A stretch of 64,000 nucleotides of DNA from Carposina sasakii (GCA_014607495.2 CP053159.1:8067501-8131500); one strand, 5' to 3'. Positions 33,601-46,113 are shown, counted from the first letter of the stretch. The notes: generated from the letters alone by a model not told the origin. Translations and numbers: made by a program.

Positions 33601-36600
33601 CATTTCATTTTATTTTTTATGTTTGAACAAGACCGAGATACTTTATGGCTCTTCCTGAATGGAGGATATTTTAGCACCTGTAGATTAAGCTTAATCTTAA
33701 TTTATTTGTCGAATTACGAACGTATATTAGAGCGTAAAAAGTTCGTAGTTTGGTTGTGCAAAGCGTTAATAAACCACTTAAATAATATTATAGTTGCTTT
33801 CTGTTATGTAAAATTTTGAACTACGTCTCGAGAAGTTTAGAGAGTTATAAATAAGCTGAATTGCTTACTCTTCTGACACCTACTAGTCAGAAGAAATTTT
33901 CGGCGCGTGCGAATCTACTCGTGCAAACTATAACTGCATTGGCATTGTGCAGTAAGACTTGTCAGAGCTCAACGGGCGTCAACTTTTAAAAATAATGTAC
34001 CTACAGATTTATATATTGTTGGCATTCTATATAAATAATAATCTTGCGCATTATCAAAAATAACAGCCAGATGAGAAAATTAAAGTTTCCGATTCAATTA
34101 TGGCTTAGAATATCATCATTGAAGTGTACTAGTTTGATCCCCTCTGATAGTTGTACCGTTTGATCCGCCATCACAGCCGCGATCACGTTCAGGCTGCGTG
34201 TTTCGAATGGCAATACTGGTATTTTAATATTTTTTGTCTTATAGAACACAGAAAATATTACCCAGACTCTGAAATCAAATTGTACAACCTATTTTAGTTA
34301 CATAGCACTAATGGAATGTTCCATTCTACGGAGATATTGAAAGATGTTACTTCCCATATTGATTCAATAGAATACCTACCTACAAGTGGATTTATTTCGA
34401 TATTGCTATTGATTTTTCTACCTTATATAATATTGTTTATCTTCCTTACAGATAAAATAAATGTGTTGTATACATACACATGTAGATGTTGTCGGCGAGG
34501 CTAGATGTGAACAATGCTGGCTGATTTGCACCTCTGATCTCGTGTTTATGGCTCTAAAGATCCCAAAATATCCTAAGATATCCCTGAAATATATCACTAA
34601 CTACGTACTATGCAGATAGTACATAAGTATAAACCATTAAGGTAGACAACAAGGTAACAGAATTTGCGTACTTTTTGAAGCCTCTCCTCATTTATGGCAA
34701 AAAAATTATCTACCAACTCTAATAGAATATTTGCATCATGTTTGCATCATAGGTTATTTGGATATATCAACATGATTTTTATTTAAAAAGTTATCAACCA
34801 CATGATGTTTTTTGGCTTAGCTACTTCTCCTAAGCTACAATGGCGCCTGGTAATATTTACAAGTTATAAAATCAAGAATTCGATGTTAGACCCTGAAAAG
34901 CACTACACTACACTTAATAAAACTACAATTTCGAACGTTAAAAAAGTCAGGGTCAATCCCAATTTGTATGGCCAAGATCATTCACGGCTACAGTCCTATT
35001 AATGACACCGAAGACGCATTAGTCTGTTCGATTTATGTTTTTCTGACTAATAAAAGCATTTGTGCATTTAAACCCAGATTTGAAAAAAGATTTACTTTTC
35101 ATCATTCGCTATTTGGATTAAAGTTCGGCAAATCGAAAATTTCCTGAAAGCTGAATCGAACGAGAAAATTTTTTTAGAAAATGTAGGTTTTTTATTTTTA
35201 TTATTCTGTTTGAGCTCTTTATGCAATATATAAAGGGAAAGAATTTTATAAAATTTATATATAGGTACATTGTGAGATTATGGTAATATCCCGGCTTATG
35301 TCGTATATCAAGTATAGTTAAATCAGTTGCGTAAACCCGTATCGACTATGTAAAGCCGGGAGATATACTTACTTACACTTCAACAGCGGGATAATCGTGT
35401 ACCGTACATGAATACCAAATGAATAAGGAATAAGAATTGATAAATACACGTTCACGTAATATAATAAACGCACAAGTTCACAAATTGAAACTCTTATAGC
35501 TATTCATTTGGAATACCAAAAACTATTCCTATGTAGTATAGAATTAAAGTAAAATTTAATTTGTACAAAGTTTGATTGGAATAGTTAAGATTATATTTCG
35601 AATTAAATATAGTGAGCAAGTTCAATTAGGTATGAACTGAACTATCGTGATTTCTTTCACCGAGACATCAACTTAAGTACTAGATAAGATTTCAGTTTGA
35701 TTTCAGAGTGAGGAATTAATAAATTTGCTCTATACTAAGATACTGGCCATGTCCATTATATAATACATACATAGGTAGACATGGTTGTGTTCCCGAGATA
35801 GGGTAGTTAGAGCCGCAGGATCATAAGGAAGACCCCACAGCCACGTTTAGCATAGCGGGGACAGATGGTCATGATCCGTGACAAGTTACTAGCTTATCGC
35901 CTGAGAGAGTTCCTTAGTCGACTCTTACGACATGCACGGAAGGAGATGCAACACGGCAAAGATTATACAGAATAGTTGATATTTATGTACTTATTACAAT
36001 TATTTATTTTATACATATAAATCTCTGTTATGGCATCCTTAAGTCTAGGATAAAATGTAATATCTGAAATACAGTCGTATGTATAAAATATTAGCTACAA
36101 CCGTGACCTACTTATGTTAGTCGTATGCTTTGTGTCGACTTCGAACCGGTATTGCCTTATTAATTATGTTCGAGGTATAATATAAACTAGAGTTTTATTT
36201 TATATCAAAAACCTATGTATTATAATAAAATACAAATATGTAGCCTTGTGGCGTGCCCTGGTGGAGGCCTACGTCCAGTAGTGGACTACAATAGGCTGAA
36301 GAAGAAGAAGATGTTTTTATTAATAAATTGCACGTACAGTAAGTAAATACATTGATAAAAATAAAACAAAAGCACGAGGATAGTAACAATTTTTTAATAC
36401 CATGAATTAGTGGTTAACAAACGTATGAAATTTCTATAAAAAAGATTTAAAAATATTTTGTGCGTTTTACTGCAGCGATGCGTAGGCATGCTACATTTTT
36501 CGTAGTCGCGCTAAGCCGATGGTTCGTAGCAGAATGAACTAAATGAATAAAACGGAATGCAATTTAAAAGGCACGTGTGCATTTGCAAGAGCGGTATATA

Positions 36601-36698
36601 CCTTACTAACTAGCGGCTAAAAAACCGCATCAAAATCCATGGCGTATTTTTAAAGCATATAAAAGGACAGATAGACATCGGGACGACTTTGTATTATA
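30641..36698. other. Large gene-free region
   Basis: Six kilobases without a supported gene. Short AT-rich frames occur, the longest being 90 codons at 33547-33819, hydrophobic and without motifs. A decayed tRNA-like B box (GAGTTCAAATCTTCTGGAGG) lies at 31724. A GC-richer block at 35790-35960 (CATAGCGGGGACAGATGGTC) looks like an old dispersed repeat. CCTACGTCCAGTAGTGGACT at 36270 is the 3' tail of a LINE family. Confidence 0.5.
36240..36312 (+). mobile_element. LINE 3'-end fragment
   Basis: GAGGCCTACGTCCAGTAGTG and GACTACAATAGGCTGAAG followed by a GAA repeat match the 3' terminal words of LINEs in this window (44057-44110 in reverse, and inside 48600 and 61550). Only the tail is present. Confidence 0.6.
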
Positions 36699-36706
36699 AT
36701 ATGGAG

Positions 36707-36911
36707 CAGCCTTTCCCAAGGTGGGCGATAACGCCCCCTTATGGACGCTGCAGGCTTAAAAGGGGGCGGTAAGAGACCCAGAAAAAAAATAGGGGCGTCG
36801 TGTAGAGGCTTGGGAGTTATAGTAGTTTTTAAGAAGGTGAAAAAATGGGGGCGCTAAAAATAAATTAATTCTCAAAGTGGGCAGTAGACAAAATAAGTTT
36901 GGGAACCCCTG
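36707..36911. mobile_element. hAT-type MITE with 8-bp target duplication
   Basis: The ends are CAGCCTTTCCCAAGG and CTTGGGAACCCC-like (right end AAGTTTGGGAACCCCTG), imperfect inverted repeats of the CAGGGGTTCCCAAA kind. ATATGGAG flanks both sides (36699-36706 and 36912-36919). The 205-bp interior is noncoding and unusually G-rich (GGGGGCG runs). Confidence 0.8.
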
Positions 36912-36919
36912 ATATGGAG

Positions 36920-39133
36920 TGATACCTATATCAAGTGTGAGCATAGTTTGTTCCTACATCTCCAAATGGTAAATGTTTCTGTTCTGGGCCAGCGAACTTC
37001 TAATAGATACATATTGATCGTTCGTTGTTATTTATGCCAGTTATTAAACCAGCAACTGCTGCTCAACGTTAGCGACTACTCGATCGATACAAAGAATATT
37101 TTTTTGTGATATGTCGGTATAGAGCACTGACTTTTCAATCCAGTAGGAAAAGCAAATGTAATATTTTTTGGCAGTGACTATTTAGCGATTGCAACTGGTT
37201 GCTAGTTCGGAAATAAGGATGCGGCTTCCATAGCGTTAGTTTATTATAGTTGATCCCAGAGTGAGCCCGGACTAATCAGCTGGATAACGATGCGGTTTAC
37301 AATAACTATGTCTACAAACAGCTGGCATAAATCCTATTAAATTAATATAATAAAACGAGTATGTAATGGCTTATTTAACTAACATTAGTTATGTTGATTT
37401 ACTAATCTAATGTGTAAATAAAATTAAATTTGTGGCTGTGAACAAACCTCCTCCTTAAACAAACATCTCTGGTTTGATTAATACTTCAAATTAATTATTT
37501 AATTATAGGCATAAACTATATGCGGACATGTTGTCAGTACTCCCCGGCTAATGATGTTCTTAGTTAATTGTTTTTCTCAAGCGGACAATATATAATAATT
37601 TACAAATAAACATGTCTGTAAAAATATGTGTACGAATTTTTGTTATAAAGTAAAAAGATCTATAGTTTATTTTGTTCAAATGATTATACATGTATCTACT
37701 CTATTGACTATAAATTGTTTGAATTTTAGCGTTAGTAAAATAAAGTTATTTATAACATTACATATTAAATAAAAACCACATGTCGGTCTAAAAGAAACCA
37801 ATTGAAACGTACTTTGGCTGGAGATTGCTGGGAAATTGGATTAAGTAACTTTCAGGGGTTTCGCAAATCCCTTCGGAGTGTTTGTTTTCGACTAACGTAT
37901 TTAATACTACGTCCAAAGAGAAACCGGTGTAATAGTAGCAACGCAGGAAAAATACAGAAGGAAAATAAGTATTCAAAGGACCACCAACTTGATCGTTTGT
38001 TCCTTGAGGTGGAAACTTAAAGAACTTGCCTCAACATTGGAGTGGCGTTGAAAATTGTGTTTGTTTTACTTAGGGCGGAGGAAAATACGTAATTGTAGCA
38101 GTATGCAAAGGTAAACATTATGTATAGGTAGACAGATAGATAGGTTTCGGCTACTAACTAAGAAACGTTTTAGGTTTCCGTACCCAAAGGGCGAAAATAA
38201 CTAACACTCCGCTGTTCTGACTAGTCTGTCTGTCTCATGGTTGTATCTCATCTCATGAATCGTAATGATGATATACCTATGTCTGTTACCTTTATAACAA
38301 TAAACACTTAAAACAGTAAAAATGTAAGTTGATACGAGTAGTTTTTCATTTAAAACAATGTAGCATAACCTATCGTAGCATAATCGCATTTTATTGTACA
38401 CCTAATATAAATCTATTGACAGATAAACTCTATAACCTACTTCACGACTTTACGATCAATCTCGTCCGTTATCAGAGCTCGTAAGGAACAATAAATCAAT
38501 TTCAAAAATCTTTAACGTAAGAACTAAACAAAAACAAATATGGAGGAAGGAAATTGCGTCTAAACTAAACATCTTCATCTTTAATATTTTATCGCTAAGA
38601 TTCAAAATCGAAAGCCGGTTACTAGCTAAGCTGCAGTCAGAGGTTTTATATGAAGGATAGTTTAACCGAGAGAAAATTCATAAAACAGTGGTCGTGAATT
38701 TTTAAAATGCAGTAAAACTACTACATAACAAATTAAATGTGACCGTACTCATCTCACTCACCCGCCACCATATTTTTAACTATCGAATAAATGGAAAACA
38801 ACAAAATTTTGATACGACATTAACTATGATTTGTTTCGACACACAAACTATTGGTCAAATTTGATTTTGCCAGTTGCCGATTGGTCAAATTGATGCCCGT
38901 GTCAACTAAGAACCGCGCGATTGGAGCATACGATGTGGTCGCAATCTGTTGACAAGTACGATAACTTCGTCAGTGTGGCATCCGTGGAATCTACTTTGAC
39001 GAGGGTCGAGCCTATTTGCGCCAACTTTAGGTCTAAGGATTTGTGCATATGGTTGCCAATCTAACCACTTTTAAATATTAAATGCCAAATACCTATCTAT
39101 TAAGATATATTGTATTGATTATTGTATTGTATA
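36920..39133. other. Gene-free region, one small doubtful frame
   Basis: No supported gene. At 38860-38900 the word GATTGGTCAAAT occurs twice, a CCAAT-like pair. It is followed at 38933-39067 by a 44-codon ATG frame of mixed composition. The 72-codon frame at 37802-38020 has no motif. Confidence 0.4.
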
Positions 39134-39397
39134 TACAGTGTGTAACAAAAAGGGTATATTAAGCGAAAAGCTATGTAAATAGCCCACTATAGAGAACCTA
39201 TTTCTAAAATTTGAGACTCGAAATCACATGTTTATTTTTCAAAATTGTATGAACATTCCTGAATAGTTTAAGAATTATCCCTACAATCTGGAAAAATAAA
39301 CATGTGATTTCGAGTCTGAAATTTTTTGAATAGGTTCCTTTTAGTGGGCTATTTATATAGCTTTTCGCTTAACATACCCCTTTTGTTACACCCTGTA
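39134..39397. mobile_element. Palindromic MITE, family P, copy 1
   Basis: The left end TACAGTGTGTAACAAAAAGG is matched by CCTTTTGTTACACCCTGTA on the right. The two arms of about 110 bases are near-perfect reverse complements, meeting around ATGAACATTCCTGAATAG. TA flanks both ends. It can fold into one long hairpin. Confidence 0.85.
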
Positions 39398-39439
39398 TTG
39401 ATGATTGAGACGTGGATTCTAACAGTGGGCCTCATAAAA

Positions 39440-39515
39440 AAGTACAAAATTTCACAGCTAGCAATGGAGAGGGCTATGTTCGGAGTTTCTCTGCGTGATA
39501 AAATTAGGAATTATT
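39440..39515 (+). pseudogene. LINE ORF2 fragment (tiny)
   Basis: The frame encodes AMERAMFGVSLRDKIRN, matching the related fragments at 41158 and 44393 (minus). It ends in unrelated sequence. Confidence 0.6.
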
Positions 39516-39587
39516 ATAAATAATGTTATTGATAGATAGGTAGTACTTACTTCTGTTTTACAATACAGCCAAATTTAATATTATCCT

Positions 39588-39690
39588 TACACTAGCGGCG
39601 GCCCACGACGTCGTCCGCGTAAATTTCAGAATATCCATTATTTTCCGTTCTCGTGGAAATATCGAGAAAGTCTTTCTCATCAAATGTCCA
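39588..39690 (-). mobile_element. Helitron-like fragment
   Basis: CACTAGCGGCGGCCCACGAC followed by GTCGTCCGCGT is the reverse of the CTAGT terminus. The rest is diverged. Confidence 0.45.
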
Positions 39691-41129
39691 CGTTATACAA
39701 AGAAAACATCCACCATATTTGAGGTTTCTCAGCGGTTAAGACTGTACGTTGATCCGTCAATCATTCAGGAGAAAGCATATTAAATGTATAGATTGCTTTC
39801 TATTTAAAAATATACTTACAGCATTCGGCAGTTTCTTATTACCTATTTTTGGTTTCTTGGTTTTACGCGTAAAAGTATTTCTGTCAATTATTTTCATGTC
39901 ACAGATTTGGATGGATAATATTTGTTACCTGTTAGTACTCGTATGAATAGTGGGAGATTCCGAGTAGAATTTATGTACCGCTAAGAGACGTAAGATACGT
40001 GTGGAAATAAGATTGAATAGTCTTGATTCCTATTTGTAATTTCCATATGCGTCGGATTACCGTCTGAGCTTTTTTGGTAAGTAGAAAGAGACACATCAGC
40101 TAATTGGAGATAACAAAGGTTATCCGAGAAGATTAGACAGGAGATCACGCTACGCTCACGTTGTGCGCGCGCCCTAATCCTACTGGTCATCCCTTCTTAC
40201 TTCTGCGTTTGTCAGATTTTCGCTTAATAAATTGGATGTTACAGTTCGATTTTGAAAAAGGTCTGATCAGTCAGAATGATTGTGTAGTTTGCCGAATTAC
40301 TTTTAGCAAATAAGTTTCGGATTGTTTGGATATTATTAAATGTTAGTTTTGATTAAATGTCAAGTTAGATTAAGATATTTTATAAAAGTTATCTAATGTG
40401 TAAATGAAATATGTTGAACTTGTTGAAAGTTCAAAATTAGAAATGATAAAAGCGATTGATTTCACCAATTAGGTAGAAGGAATATTTTCTCAAAACAAAA
40501 ATGATACATGAAGATTCATTCCGAAAAATAAACATCACGGCAACAGCATACATTGACATACAAGGCACAATCACTATTATCTTCTTCGTAAAAAAGGAAT
40601 GTAAACATCTCAGTACACATTGTTTTATGGGCTGTACCGCTGTACCACGTTACAGTGCGTAATAAAATATACGCGGCAATACTTCATCGTCACATGAACG
40701 CATACGCCAGATTGAATGCTCTCCCTTTTATTATTTTTATCTTTCACGTCAAACGAGTGAGCACAATGTGGTTCCGTACACAATAAAGCGTAAAGTGAAA
40801 TACGACAAATAATAGTCTACCTCGTAACATGGGCGTGACAAGAATCTTTCGTCACACACACCCGGTGGCACGCACGAGTCGAATAAATATGATGTCTCTG
40901 CAGTTAAGACGTGTGACGCGAAGTAATTTGATAAATTATTACATCTTTACCTGCCAGGTATAAATATTTCAGTTAGCTAACCTTGCTTATAGTGATTTAA
41001 TAATGAGTATTATGATTAGCTCATGAAGGAGGTGGGGAGGGTTGGAGGGTTGGTGAACTGCCATTAAATGCTGCATGTAAATTACATAGCACATTAACAA
41101 AATAATAATACATAACACAAGGCTTTATT
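39691..41129. other. Gene-free region
   Basis: Only short frames without motifs. TACGCTCACGTTGTGCGCGC at 40150 is a GC-rich patch of no known meaning. Confidence 0.45.
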
Positions 41130-41376
41130 CCATAAATGGGTTAGACAGAACTTCAGGATGGTACAGCGAGCAATGGAGAGAGCTATGCTCGGGATCTCTC
41201 TGCATGATAGAATTAGAAATGAGGAGATCCGCAGACGTACAAAGATCACTGACATAGCTCAACGGTCCAGCAAGCTAAAGTGGCAATGGGCAGGGCACAT
41301 AGCTCGGAGAACTGATGGCCGATGGAGCCGGAAAGTTCTAGAGTGGATACCACGTATCGGCAAACGCAGCGTGTAA
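41130..41376 (+). pseudogene. LINE ORF2 C-terminal fragment
   Basis: The frame encodes AMERAMLGISLHDRIRNEEI and later LKWQWAGHIARRTDGRW, a conserved tail of lepidopteran LINE ORF2. It stops after IGKRSV where intact copies continue. The reverse-transcriptase part is absent. It matches 44067-44393 on the other strand. Confidence 0.75.
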
Positions 41377-41909
41377 CTAAAATTATCAGTAGTTAAATGA
41401 TCAGTGACTGCTACTTTATTGCCTGAGAGAATACTCGTGCACAATTTATTATTTACCTTTGTATCTTATTTTATTTTAGGTTATTGATTTAACCTACATA
41501 TCACCTACATACCACCCTAGGCCGCATCTTGCTTAACATAAGGCACGATGGCGGTCAAATGTTTGCCTAGCAAATTGTAAAAAAAAATATATTTTAAAGG
41601 TGAAACTCATTTAAAAGGTTTTTTATGTTAAAACTAATATATATTCGTCGCTATTACAAAAGTATGGAGGAACGCACTTAGTTCGTGTTGACCCATTTTT
41701 CGTTTCGGCACAACGTTTTAACAAGCTTCGATGCACATCGCTTATTATTTGTTATATAAATAAATATTAGGCTTGGCATAACCTATAAACTAGCGAAGTT
41801 TTATTGAATGTAAAAAAAAAAACTATTGGATGGAAATATATTGTATCAACATTAGTTTTATGTAGAACAATATATCGTGGTGAAACATACATACGTATAT
41901 ACTACACCA
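41377..41909. other. AT-rich stretch, nothing recognised
   Basis: No frame or repeat of note. Confidence 0.45.
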
Positions 41910-42145
41910 GTTTATTCACTATGGGTGCGCCCACCACCGGGCCCTACACCCTCCACTGACCCTCTGATCTAATAACTCATAACTGCGAAAACAGGCACTT
42001 GCACTAACAAAAATTCCTCACCTGAGTGGGAATCGAACCCATGACCTCTGCATACCGTGCTAGCGCTCTAACCACTGAGCTACCGGGTCAATTACTTGGA
42101 TGACGAATTTTACCACCTCTTTTCTAAATTACATATTGGCAACGA
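41910..42145 (-). mobile_element. tRNA-derived SINE with alternative body
   Basis: On the minus strand a family T head (42090-42018) is followed not by the TTTCCATTTCTTTATTAATA body but by a different one. That body contains GTGCAAGTGCCTG, GGGCCCGGTGGTGGGCG and the end CACCCATAGTGAATAAA. The same alternative body occurs without the head at 54395 and 56640. Sequence beyond the head (GGTAAAATTCGTCATCCAAG) is as in the other family T units. Confidence 0.7.
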
Positions 42146-43225
42146 CCATACTATATGGAAAATAAACAATGTGATTTTTGCTGCAGTCGTTGTGTTCAAT
42201 ATTCAAAAGTATACTTTAGTTTTAGTTACGCCCGGTCTATGGTTGTTATATCTCGGAAATGTTTAGATTCACAATTCGGTCAACTAGATAATGTTTTTAT
42301 AACGGTCCAGATTATTACAGCTTATTTCAGAAAGTTTGTATTTAAGGCGTGGGACAGGACAACGTCTGTCGGTGTCGCGTTGTTCAAATTTCCCGCGACA
42401 TGGTGCCGCCGTTATATTTTGAAAACGTTTTGGGCGTTGCCAGTCTTGCCGGGATTTCGTCTTTTTGGCACCAAGATTACCTTTAATGGTAATGAAATCT
42501 CCAAAATTCACGCCGGGAGGGGACATTGAAATCTTAACCAATTGCAAGGCCATTCTAGGCTGAGGTCAATAACCGTGCGGGTTAGGTACATGACAAGGCT
42601 TGTTGCCTCGAGCGCGGGATCGGCTCATTATCAAAGCTTGTCTCAAAGGGTTAGGAACTAACTTGAAGCCTAAGTTTTAATTCCTCGTTCCTTACTTATT
42701 ATAAGTATTACCTTTTCTGCTGTTTTTGTAATTCGAATAGTCGCAATTGTGCAACTAATTACTTTAACTGTGATAAGTGTCGCCACTTCGAACTAGGTTC
42801 GGTGGCGATTTGGATTAGTCCAAGGATTTGGTTTTACCAAAAAGTTACCCTAGACCCGAAATTTACCTCAACGGGAATTGACCCGCCGAGCTCACCCACA
42901 CCTGCCGAGCATCCCGGAGGAACTTTCACATCGCTGCCTACCAGATCGGCTGCTACTGGGGATACGTCTCGCCCAAAGTTACGTTGTCTTTATTGTAAAC
43001 AATTTTAATATTTATCAAAGAAACCAGGATCAGTCACCTACGACCTGTTATCGCGTTCATTTTAATAAATTAGTCTCGTTGTTCAAAAATTGTTTTATTT
43101 TAATCCTTTAGTTTAACCGTAGTTTTCTTTTGTTTAAATTCATTAACTGGACCTGTCCACTTCTTGCCTGTAATAGGGGAAGAAGGGGACAGCGTTTCAT
43201 CGGGTCCGCTAGTATACTCGTATTA
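42146..43225 (+). mobile_element. Unclassified insertion between SINE units
   Basis: This kilobase separates two family T segments. It is richer in GC than its surroundings and contains a 124-codon frame (42155-42529) without recognised motifs. It ends with CTTGCCTGTAATAGGGGAAG and CGGGTCCGCTAGT, a CTAGT terminus like the Helitron-like units. The left end is unclear. An LTR or retroelement remnant is an alternative. Confidence 0.35.
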
Positions 43226-43935
43226 TAAAATTATTAATAAAGAAATGGAAAAAATTCCTCACCCGAGTCATAGAGGAATAAGATGTCATAGAGTGCTAAT
43301 GTCATACTAACTGTTTCGATGCACCATTAGACTTTTCGGTGCCTCACAATTCCAGTTCTTGATACTTAGATTCTATTAGTGTAATGTATAGTAACGTACT
43401 ATATTACAAATGTATTGTAACGTATAGTAATGCAATCTAAGTGTCGAGGACTGGAATTGTGAGGCACCGAAAAGTCTAATGGTGCATCGCAACTGTTAGT
43501 ATGACATTAGCACTCTATGTCTACATCTTATTCCTCTATGCCCGAGTGGGAATCGAACCCACGACCTCTGCACGCCGTGCTAGCGCTCTTACCACTGAGC
43601 TACCGGGTCAATTACTCGGATGACGAATTTTACCATCTCTTTTCTAAATTACATATTGGCAACGTTATTTTTCATCCCGATAGCTATACACTAGCCAAAC
43701 CTCGGCAAACAAAGCTGAATCCCTCAGCACAATGTTTAAAGATGAAACGAAATCATATCCTAACGGATTATATTAATGGGGAAGTGTTTTTTATAAATTT
43801 ATCTTAGTCAAGATATTATATATTATAAAATTATTAATAAAGAAATGGAAAAAATTCCTCACCCGAGTGGGAATCGAACCCACGACCTCTGCATACCGTG
43901 CTAGCGCTCTAGCCACTGAGCTACCGGGTCAATTA
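43226..43935 (-). mobile_element. SINE family T dimer interrupted by a MITE
   Basis: Two tRNA-like heads on the minus strand end at about 43610 and 43931, some 321 bases apart. The 43610 copy is split: its last bases (ACCCGAGT) lie at 43261-43268 and the rest restarts at 43541, with the MITE between. The body words ACTAAGATAA and CCGATAGCTATACAC are retained. Confidence 0.8.
43269..43540. mobile_element. MITE with long inverted repeats inside a SINE
   Basis: CATAGAGGAATAAGATG starts the element and its reverse complement ends it. The arms stay complementary for over 100 bases (for example CACCATTAGACTTTTCGGTG). CCCGAGT is duplicated on both sides (43262-43268 and 43541-43547), 7 bp. The size is 272 bp. 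The superfamily is uncertain; hAT with one decayed duplication base is possible. Confidence 0.85.
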
Positions 43936-44056
43936 CTCGTACAATTAATTATCTAGTACTATTTTATTTTAAGTGGAATTGATTTAAGGATTAAAAGGGT
44001 TTCGGTGTTCAGCTCAATAGTTTTGAGACGTTACCTACCGACTCTGTCGTTTCATC

Positions 44057-45055
44057 ATTATCATCATCATTTCAGTCCTGGGAAGTTCACTGCTGGACAT
44101 AGGCCTCCCCCAACAACCTCCATAACGGCCGGTCGGAAGCAGCCTGCATCCAACTGATGCCCGCGACCTTGGCCAGGTCGTCCGACCATTTCGCGGTTGG
44201 CCTTCCCACGCTGCGTTTGCCGATACGTGGTATCCACTCTAGAACTTTCCGGCTCCATCGGCCAGAAGTTCTCTGAGCTATGTGCCCTGCCCATTGCCAC
44301 TTTAGCTTGCTGGACCGTTAAGCTATGTTTTATCTTTGTACGTCTGCGGATCTCCTCATTTCTGATTCTATCACGCAGAGAGATCCCGAGCATAGCTCAC
44401 TCCATTGCTCGCTGTGCGATCCTGAGCTTCTTTATGAAGCACACAGTTAGAGGTCTCGGCACCGTAGGTCATCACCGGCAGCACGCAATGGTTGAATACC
44501 TTTGTCTTTAAGGACTGAGGACACAAACACGCTTCGTAGTTTTTTGAACGCTGCCCAGCCGAGTTGGATTCGCCGATTTACCTCCTACATTAACTAGTTT
44601 GACGAGTTCAAATCGAGCTCCCAACTAGTACAGAAGTGGGCGGCACATGGACGTTCGACATGATCTTCGTCTTGTCCATGTTCACTTTCAGGCCCACCTG
44701 TTGGGAGACTCGATTGAGGCCGTCGAGCATTGTGTTGAGATCCTCCAGCGATTCTGCCATGACCACGATGTCGTCTACGAACCGAAGGTGAGTGATGTAT
44801 TCGCCATTGATATTTATGCCGAGTCCTTTCCATTCGAGGAGCTTAAAGGCGTCTTCCACTGCATTGGTGAAGAGCATCGGAGAAATAACATCTCCTTGTC
44901 GCACTCCCCTCCCGCAATGAAATCGGCTCAGTGCTCCGCTCCTGTACTCGTATCGACACGGTGGCGTTGCTGTACAAACACTTCAGCACTTCAATATATC
45001 GATGGTCAATATGACACCGCTGGAGAAACTGCAGCACTGTCGTTTATAGAGATGT
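44057..45055 (-). pseudogene. Dead LINE with reverse-transcriptase fragment
   Basis: On the minus strand, 45037-44905 encodes a piece with FLQRCHIDHRYIEVLKCLYS. After a frameshift, 44904-44608 encodes GDVISPMLFTNAVEDAF and the catalytic F-V-D-D at 44781-44770, then VGLKVNMDKTKIM. Further frameshifts precede the RIRNEEIRRRTKI tail at 44393-44340. The 3' end, GGCCTATGTCCAGCAGTG, is followed by an (ATG)n microsatellite at 44056-44070, typical of such LINEs. The 5' part is missing. Multiple breaks rule out activity. Confidence 0.85.
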
Positions 45056-45790
45056 AATTTTTCGACATACCTATGTATGTCTATTAATAACAATTAATAC
45101 CAAATACCCAGAGAAGTTAAGAAAATATCAACTGCCCGAAAAAAATTACATATTTCATATTTTTTCGGTATTGATAGACCCCTCTATATTCTTGATTAAA
45201 TTAGTTTTTACTCCAATCAAGGAAAATATAGCGTGCTTAGATAGCACCGACAAACTTTGCACCAAAATGAAACGACTGAAGTAGGTTAACCGAAGGACCA
45301 GCGCTGAAATATTGTTCGTCGAAAGTGCTCAATAACAGTTTACAAGTATAATAGGAGAAGCACTGTTTCTCCCACTTTTACAGCTTTAATACTCTGCTTG
45401 ATAAACTCTATGCAGTTTGTGTAGAAACTAGAATGGATTGAACTTATAGCGGGCCAATTTATTCAGCGATTCGTCACGCAATCGCGTGTTGTAAAGGGCG
45501 TTCTACAATTACAGCCGAAATGACCCTTTCCGACCGCACGCCAATGTCGACTAAGCCTAAGTTTGCGGTTAAACACCCCACAAAGAGGTTCAGTTTTCTA
45601 ATAATTATAATGTCATAATTCATAGAGGTACGAGATGTAAGAATATAATATCATCAATACATTTAGCAATGTAAAAGTAAATGTTAAAAAGAGACGCCAT
45701 TCTTGTAGTCAAACTATCAAAACAGTTTTACATGGCATTGGCAATAAGAATAACTGTACCTATCATTCATTAATAATAAATAACTATGTA
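45056..45790. other. AT-rich stretch, nothing recognised
   Basis: No supported feature. Confidence 0.45.
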
Positions 45791-45794
45791 ATAA

Positions 45795-46113
45795 AATCAT
45801 CATCATCATTAATCAGAAGTCCGCTGCTGAATATAGGCCTGCCCCAACAACCTCCATTCTGACCGGTCGGAAGCGGCCTGTATCCATCCCTTGGCTAGAT
45901 CGTCCGTCCGTCTCGCGGGGGGCCTTTCCACGCTGCGCTTGCCGATACGTGGTATTCATTTATCTTAGACATAAGTGCGCAAAGAATATACTTACTCTCT
46001 AAAGAGCAAGTACGCTTCGTAGTTTCCCGAACGCTGCCCTTTCGAGTTGGATTCGGCGATTTACCTCCTTCTCAAAGTTGGACCTACCTAATTTGAACGT
46101 CTGTCCTAGTTTG
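45795..46113 (-). pseudogene. LINE 3' fragment with internal deletion
   Basis: ATCATCATCATCATT and CGCTGCTGAATATAGGCCTG mark the 3' end of the same LINE family as 44057-45055. CGATACGTGGTATTCATT and ACGAACGCTGCCC-like words match 44220 and 44550 of that copy, but the segment between is shortened. It is interrupted on the right by the element at 46117. Confidence 0.7.

Noticed and set aside
33547..33819. 90-codon frame
   Set aside because: AT-rich, hydrophobic by composition, no motif, no promoter or splice context.
42155..42529. 124-codon frame as a gene
   Set aside because: No domain recognised, an overlapping frame of 89 codons on the other strand, and location within a probable mobile insertion.
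44594..45057. Plus-strand 136-codon frame
   Set aside because: It is the antisense shadow of the LINE reverse-transcriptase fragment on the minus strand.
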